Under the pieces are notes generated by a model. That model saw only the letters and a program-made list of their open reading frames with translations, searched no databases and was not told the DNA's origin. A DNA stretch of 64,000 nucleotides from contig VCCP01000005.1 of NCBI GenBank assembly GCA_005765155.1, positions 4,774,001-4,838,000 on the forward strand. Reading direction: 5' to 3'. This document shows, piece after piece, positions 57,508-64,000 of this stretch. Numbering within the stretch: the stretch's first letter is position 1; each line of letters opens with the position of its first letter. Origin of the DNA: Zelopaecilomyces penicillatus. Its lineage: Eukaryota; Ascomycota; Sordariomycetes; Hypocreales; Pseudodiploosporaceae. Both the position numbers and the translations under genes were made by a program.

Positions 57508-59295
57508 ATGAAGTCCATGAAGGGGCTTAGCATGAATAAGATGCTGGGGAGCATCAAGAAGAAGGCTGGTGGCACACTTAACGGCACAAATGGTACGTCA
57601 TCCCAGCAGTCTCATCCAAAAGAAAGGGTGCGCAACCTGCTTTAGCCACCAGAGAGTCCCTGGAAGCTGTAGAAAAGGACAGTCATTTGTGGTGGTGACA
57701 TCGCAAAAGCGCCCAAAGCCAAGGCCCGTAACCTGCAAAGGCTAACGATGGGTTCGTCATTCAAGGAGATTCCAACGCTACGACATCCTCAGCAGCCGCG
57801 TCACCCGCCGACTCCCCCGAAGGGACTGCTCATAACAATGTGGTATGCCTTCGCTTGGCCGATCCGATTCACGCGACGTGCGCGCTGCTGACCTCTTGCT
57901 CCTAGAAAGCTTTCTGCGAATCTGGAGGAAATGTAAAGGTATGGCTTTCTGCGATGCCCCTTAGCTTCATCAGTTTCTTTGGGTTCAAGTCCAGCTAACC
58001 TCGAGTTTGCGCGCACGCAAAACAGGGCGATGAGGTTCTCTTTCTCCCCCCCATTGTCGATGCCGCCGAATCCTCACCCACCGCCGCTGCCGAATGCGCG
58101 CGCCTCATCCGCAAGTTCATGTCTAAAGATTACAACTCACGGCCAGCTTGGCAGTACAACGCCATCATGCTCCTGCGCATCCTCGCCGATAATCCCGGTG
58201 CTACATTCACCCGAAACCTGGACCAGAAGTTTGTCGACACAGCTAAAACGCTGCTCAAACACACGCGGGATCCGAGTGTGCGGCAGATTCTCATGGAGGC
58301 GCTGGACGATTTTGAGTTCACCAAATCATATGACGATGGCCTGGCGCTTATTATTCAGATGTGGAAAAAGGAAAAGGAAAAGGTTATGAAGGACCATGTG
58401 GTATGTAGTCGAGGTGTCCCAGCGGTTCCTGTGACAGCAAAGAGTGTCCTTTACTGACAAACTGCCGGCACAGCCTGTCCGACATGCCCCAACCTTACCT
58501 CAACGCCCTCATATGACATCGCCTCCTTCCAACGCGCACTCGCAAAACTACTTCTCTAGACATCACAACAACAGACGCCTACCGGATCCAGCCGAGCTCT
58601 CAAGCAGATTAGAGGAAGCTCGAACATCTGCCAAGCTGCTGGAACAAGTTGTCATGAACACGCCAACTAACGAGATGATGGATAATGACCTGATCAAGGA
58701 GTTTGCGGACCGTTGCCTAAGCGCGTCACGTAGCATTCAGGGCTACATGGTGTCCACAGATCCAGCCCCGGATAATGACACCATGGAGAGCCTGATTGAC
58801 ACCAATGAACAACTACAGAGAGCCCTCAGTCAGCATCAGCGCGCTATTCTCGGCGCTCGGAAACAGTTGGGCCTTGGGGAGCGTCCTGAAGACATATCAC
58901 CTGGTTCAACATATGGCCAAGAGCCAAGCAACGGCTCAAACGGTGAGCCTGAGTGGTCAATACAGGGCTCGGAAGTGCCACCAGCTTCATACGCTGGCAA
59001 TGGCAAGGGCAAACAAACAGAGGCTTATAACCCACCACATGGGCCCCCGCCTGGTGCTAAGGCTTCTGGCTCTGGTTCTGGCTCTGGCGCAGAGCAAAAC
59101 CCTTTCGAAGATCCATTCAAAGATCCGTTCAAGGATCCACAGCCTGGTGGTGCGAACCACAGTGCTATGGCACCATCGGCAGGGCCTGCAGGGACAACAC
59201 AACCATCGTCGTACAGGCCACTCGCAGGCGACGTTTCAGACGACGACCTTTACGAGGCAACACCCAAGAACAAAGAGCCCATGCACAGATATTGA
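57508..59295 (+). CDS. lsb5: LSB5-like VHS/GAT-domain endocytic adaptor
   Basis: Five exons (57508-57592, 57766-57842, 57906-57938, 58026-58400, 58474-59295) join to 463 aa. All introns have GTATG- or GTACG-type donors, and most have CTAAC/CTGAC branch sites. The basic N-terminus MKSMKGLSMNKMLGSIKKKA resembles a membrane-binding helix. A VHS-like domain spans about residues 55-185 (LIRKFMSKDYNSRPAWQYNA, VRQILMEALDDFE), and a GAT domain about 215-320 (ELSSRLEEARTSAKLLEQVV, LIDTNEQLQRALSQHQRA). The disordered tail has an NPF motif and two DPF motifs in a row (NPFEDPFKDPFKDP), which bind EH-domain and AP-2-type partners. Yeast Lsb5 links ubiquitin sorting, Arf3 and the actin regulator Las17 at endocytic sites. 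One exon is only 33 nt, so the model depends on splice signals. Confidence 0.92.
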
Positions 59296-62200
59296 AGTTC
59301 TGACAAAGCCAAACCATCTGAAGCAGGGACGAAAGTGCGGGGTTTCTCTGATACTATACTTATCATTTCTTGACGCCCGGAAAGCGACTTTCTTCTGTTT
59401 CTTGACAATGGCAATTTGTTATCGCGTATCATGGAAAGCGGTGATCTACGTGGGGGCTAAGTGATGGGAATATTGGTGAAGGGGGTTTCCTGCTAGCGGG
59501 TTAGCTATCATTTGTTTGTTTTGGGGACACTGAATCTTTTCATTATACTTTTCTTGCAAGTTTGGCCCTGTTCCTTTGGCTTTATGTTGTTGTGTCAGAG
59601 ATGACGTGATGTCCCACGTGCATGATTTGGGAAGCAGTGTTCATTTGTGATGTTCAACTTCAACTGGAAATACGCGCGTGATTGGAGACACGTCAGTCGT
59701 CTGCGATAATACCTGGTCTCGTACATAAGTCTTCCATGCATTCAGATACTTTATTATACCCACATGTCAATTTTAACATCTCTCAAAGTTCCATCGTCAC
59801 TGGGACATATTAAAAGGGGTATATGGGATCTCGAGAGCTTGGCGATTCTCTGAGTAATATCGAGAGACTGTATAGTCATAACAATATCCCGTTTCAGCTA
59901 AGTCGAGTAATGAGTGAGAATCCCACCACCCAGGCGAACTAGCAAGTTGAATTAGCAAACGACACTAGGTGTGCGTCTGCTGGTAATTCCTGGTCCAACT
60001 AACTAACCTGGGAGGTTCAGGGCTAGCCACTTCGTTCTTGCACTCAAATTTCACTAACAGCCCTGAGATTTGTGGTTTGGAGTTCTTTCGGGTTTTGTTT
60101 CCAGGTGAGATCTGATTGCAGGGAGCTTGGGGCGCCACTTGAATCAGTGCTGACACCTTGCAGGCACGTCCTGCCGCCTGCAAGCATTGTTGCTGGCTTT
60201 CAGCCAAAAAAGGAAAGCCGGGTAAGGTCAACCTTATCGAATTTGGTCACTGTTTCGAACTTCCGTAGCTTGCGTGCTACTGCCATAGCGGATCAAAATA
60301 CCATAGTTCGGTTAGTCAAAGCTCTCTTACATGACATGCCCAACCAGATATAATGAGCGAGAGCCCTGCATTGTTTCTGTCGTCTGCTGCTCTAGCCAAA
60401 CTGGCCGTGTGGTATTTGTGGGTTTTGTTCAATATCGGCAATGCCATGACCGTTGCTAATGTGTTCTGGACCATCAATAAAGGCGCGCATAGGTGTCATG
60501 AACTCGGGGTGACAACGGTGGTCATTGACGCAGCAGGAATACGAGGTGAAAGCAACAGTTCGCCAAGTAAAAAATAAAACAAAGGCAGTTGTATCCAACC
60601 AATATCTGTCTGGATGATAAGTATTATCGACCGGCCAGATTACACTGCTTTGGAAATGATAAATTTTGCATATGCGGAGAAAGCATGGCAAGAAGACTAT
60701 GCGCCAGAGGAGACTGCGATATGAAGAAGCGCTCTAGATTTGTATTGCTCCAAGATAAGATCAGCTTTGTTGGATCTCATTCCGAGCTTGCAAGAACATC
60801 AGGGCGTCGGGCCGGCACAGGACTGTGGGCAAACAACACGACTGCTCGTAGACCGGAACTGCAATGCCAGGCTGGAATAGGAAGGGATGGCAAGCTTCGT
60901 ATGCTTCCCTCCATTCGGCACTTTCCAGACAAGGAGTAAATGTCCGGATTCAATTATTTCTTCTTTGTCGAAGCACTCAGAGTTTAAGATTAGCATGGAG
61001 TCATACAAATCAAGGAGGACGGGCAACCCTGTGACCGGGTAACTGCAGTGCATGCTGCGTGTTCCACTGCGTCGGGCAGCCGGAGGCTTGGGCAACAGGG
61101 GTAATCTGCATACTCACTGTCGTGCGACACGAGATTACGGTTCATTGACTTTGCGAGGATTATAAACAAAGTAAGATGCTTCCTCGTGTGGTTGACTTTG
61201 TTCAACGGGCCAACGTTAGGCTGAGACAACTGACGTGCGGGGCCAAGGCAGCTTGTGGACGATTGCCAAAACGGTGAATCAATGCATATGCGCATGCCGA
61301 CGCGTTGAATTAGCGATCCTGTCTGGATAAGACATTGGCTTAAAAGAAAAGAAAAGAAAAGAAAAGAAAAGAAAAGAAAAGAAAAGAAAAGAAAAGAAAA
61401 GAAAAGAAAAGAAAAGAAAAGAAAAGAAAAGAAAAGAAAAGAAAAGAAAAGAAAAGAAAAGAAAAGAAAAGAAAAGAAAACTCTGCTATCGCTTGGTGTT
61501 CAATCCGAGGCCGTCACTGTTGCAGCGAGGATTAGAGTAGGCTGATGTTCGAGTCACAGCCGCGCCTGCCTCAAATGTCACAGCGGCAATTGCTGCTCTT
61601 CCCTGAACAATGACTGGAAGGTGCGTTGGTCTCGCTAAGACACGGAATCCCGGACCATACAGCGTTACGTTTTGATCGACCAAGATGCTTCTTCTGTCAT
61701 CTTACTACAGGCACAAGTACTGAGCAAACTGAAAATCCATCTAATCGTCCAGTGGGAGTCGCCGAATCCATTTCAGAAGAGAAGCCACGCTCTGTCGTGC
61801 GGATTACCCAAATAGTTTAGTTCTACTCGCCAGGGCTGTCACTGGTTCCCACAAGTTCCATCCCTTGTTGCTGACACCTCCTTTCGTCATCTAGGTGACA
61901 ACCATGTTTCCTCGGAATGATAGCCGTCTATCTTGGTTCGGCCCTGTCTGCTATTGTCGGGCAGTTGGACTCACAATGGGATTGGAATTTCACCGCCACG
62001 TGTGCAACAGCGGCCCCGATAACCATTTGCAGCACAGTCCGATTTGGTTTCCGAGCTGAGAATTGCATACATCAGATATGCGGGCGATTGCATTCTGGCT
62101 TGTTGAAGGGTGAGACAAATGACGACGATACTAATCAACAAGGACTATCACCCGACACCTTCGCCACAGAAGATGCATGCATATTATATTGTTCAGGCCA

Positions 62201-63736
62201 AACTGACCGCTTGTCTGGACGCGGCTTCTATTGTTTGCGACGATTTCCTTATTGTCGCCCTGATTCTCACACACACCGCAACTGCCCAAGCCGAGCATCG
62301 CTGCCACTAAAACTGAGTAGTTTCGGAAATGCTCTCTATCGCTTTGTGCTCTTGGTGCAGCACTAGGCGTCCCAGTTGACTGGAACCGGCAGCCATGAGA
62401 AAGAACCAGGGCGACAAAAACGCCACCACGCACGAGTGTTGGTATCAATACAGGATCCTGACTTGGCATACAATTTTACGAGTAATAACAACTGATTCAT
62501 GTCTGCAGCATGCGCATCTAGCTAGGTTATGGCGCCGCATGACTTGACTTTGCCCAGGCACTGATTAGGTGTTGGCTGATAAGTGGATAGTTATACCAGC
62601 CAGCACATGAGCCACCGACCTGCTTATTAGCTGTTCTGTCTGCTTCAGAATTTAATCCTCCGTGGCGGCCGCGGGAGTCGGTGTTGTGCAATCCCTGCCC
62701 ATAGTAGACCTGCCGATTGGCCAGGCAGGGCCGACAAATTTCCTTTTTGGGACTTTCTTGCGAGAAGCACTCTAACGCTCGATTCAAATGTGCCGCCCTT
62801 TTGTCATTTCGATGGACACCTACTATTGCAGGAGCAAGCATCGTGGCTTTTTCTCACGCTAATAATAAGTGCAGTGTAGAGACCGTTGCCATTCCCAACA
62901 TGGTCATTGTGCTGTTTGTCGGCTACATTTAGTGGGTCAAGGAGGCAATGAATGACCAGTGTGGGCTTCTCATATGAAGACATGCCAGCTCACAGGGCCG
63001 CCACATGGCAGGCCTCCTACAATAACAATTCACAATAGATGCCCGAAGCGCAGTCTCAAACCACCAGCAAGCACTAACCTCATTCTTTGCCGCCGTTCTC
63101 CTACCATCTAGCAGTAAGTATTGTCCCTTTATTACTTGGTTCGGTCCCTTTCTGCCCCTGAAGTTCCACCTAGGCTTCTCTGGATTTGCGTTAATATTAC
63201 AAGCCTTGGAACTCTTGGGCCACCAATAGGCTGAAGTGGCGGCTGGGCTGTTCTGACTTCTGATGAGGGCCAAATGTAAGGCTGAATATTATATATTAAC
63301 TTATTGGTAGTATTGGGCAGCACGTTAGCCCTCTGTCAGCACTGTTTTCAACCACATCCCACTCTTCGTGACTTTCTCCCCAAGCGGCTAGTAGCATCTG
63401 TCAAACCATGATTCTGCGGATCCCACTCCAACCTCCTCCCCCCATTAGCTGCCTACGCATGATGCAAGCCGACCTTACAAGCTAATCCTATTATCACGCC
63501 CCACACATTACAACTCTCCATCTCGGAACTGCAACCGACATTAAAACGTATACATACCCTTGTACCCCGAATGCTCCCGTTTTTTTTGCCCATCTCAGTG
63601 CCGGACCGGTTCATACTTCTTGTGCAACGCCCCTCAACGGGCCGCTTTTACATGATCACGCAGTTTGGCCTTGCAATTTTACAACATTCATTGATCAAGC
63701 ACTGAAGACTGTCGTTCTGTAACCGTTAGGGGCAGG
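59296..63736. other. Gene-poor interval with a pentanucleotide array
   Basis: No recognisable gene over 4.4 kb. Several short open frames near 60.0-61.0 and 61.9-62.9 kb on both strands have no domain, and none extends through plausible introns. The interval may contain decayed mobile sequence or lineage-specific non-coding transcripts. Confidence 0.5.
61342..61480. repeat. (AAAAG)n array, about 28 perfect copies
   Basis: 139 bp of uninterrupted AAAAG with no visible mismatch. One strand is all purine, a composition able to form triplex DNA and subject to rapid length change. Confidence 0.97.
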
Positions 63737-64000
63737 ATGCTATCATCTGCAGACCGCAGTGTTTCACAACCTTTGTCTGTTGATGTCTTCCCCTACGCAA
63801 CAGCAGGCCTGGCCGTCCCTCCGGTTGTCTCTCCCAAATACCGTGATGCCTCATTTTCAAGATCCGTCTTAGATAGGCTCAGCCCTGAGCTGCAACTTCT
63901 ACTGTTGGACCATGTATGTCAGATTTTGCTCCGAATGGTGGCCAGCACCATCCACCATCATCAGATCTCGTCTAACCTCCCATCAAGCTGAGAGAAATTG
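63737..64000 (+). CDS. F-box-like protein, 5' part only
   Basis: Exon 1 (63737-63913, 59 codons) ends VLDRLSPELQLLLLDH, the start of an F-box. A canonical intron follows (GTATGT at 63914, TCTAACC branch site, ATCAAG ending at 63987), and exon 2 starts LREI at 63988 and runs off the window. The join gives LSPELQLLLLDHLREI, a good match to the F-box consensus, in which the helix recruits Skp1 for SCF ubiquitin ligases. The substrate-binding part is not visible. Without splicing the frame would end at 63991, which is why it could be mistaken for a short complete gene. Confidence 0.7.

Noticed and set aside
60353..62932. Several short open frames between lsb5 and the F-box gene
   Set aside because: No domain, no matching splice signals and inconsistent composition; not enough to call genes.
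1..64000. CRISPR arrays, bacterial operons or Shine-Dalgarno sites
   Set aside because: The window is eukaryotic nuclear DNA with spliceosomal introns; no spaced direct-repeat array was seen.

Overview
The window comes from a filamentous ascomycete. Introns are short (about 50-120 nt) with GTAAGT/GTATGT donors and CTAAC/CTGAC branch points. There are several Zn2Cys6 regulators, a FunK1-type kinase, an LSB5 orthologue, a PAN3 orthologue and long GC-mixed intergenic stretches with microsatellites. Gene content fits Sordariomycetes and probably Hypocreales; that placement is an inference from protein style, not from a database search.

Layout. (1) 0-10.6 kb is a MAL-type carbohydrate cluster: the 5' part of a Zn2Cys6 activator gene (minus), a MAL-family alpha-glucoside permease (minus), and a GH13 maltase/alpha-glucosidase (plus). 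The permease and maltase diverge across a 3.7-kb promoter region that holds five copies of the palindrome CGG(A/T)CCG. (2) 11.8-19.1 kb is an accessory island. It holds two paralogous PD-(D/E)XK nuclease-like genes in opposite orientation, each with one intron at the same place. Between them lies a FunK1 kinase gene broken by a frameshift and an in-frame stop. A 611-aa orphan protein follows, and an intron-containing tRNA-Glu(CTC) sits just beyond. (3) 21-25 kb carries a small cysteine-rich secreted protein and a three-exon C2H2 zinc-finger protein. (4) 25-29 kb is gene-poor, with G-runs and dinucleotide repeats. (5) 29-40 kb carries a CPA2 cation/H+ antiporter, a secreted M43 metalloprotease, a Rim2-type mitochondrial nucleotide carrier and a regulator with a central Zn2Cys6 cluster. 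(6) 40-45.6 kb is intergenic. (7) 45.7-59.3 kb is mostly housekeeping: LSM7, a decayed HNH endonuclease pseudogene, PAN3, a UBX-domain ERAD-type protein and LSB5. (8) 59.3-63.7 kb has no recognisable gene but contains a perfect (AAAAG)n array. The window ends inside an F-box-like gene.

Functionally, region 1 looks like a self-contained maltose/sucrose-type uptake, hydrolysis and regulation unit. The most unusual part is the nuclease-kinase-nuclease island. Its domain pairing recalls spore-killer (Spok) and Crinkler-type effector proteins, but here the parts are separate genes and the kinase is broken. RNA-decay and splicing genes (PAN3, LSM7) and trafficking or proteostasis genes (UBX protein, LSB5) make up the conserved right arm.
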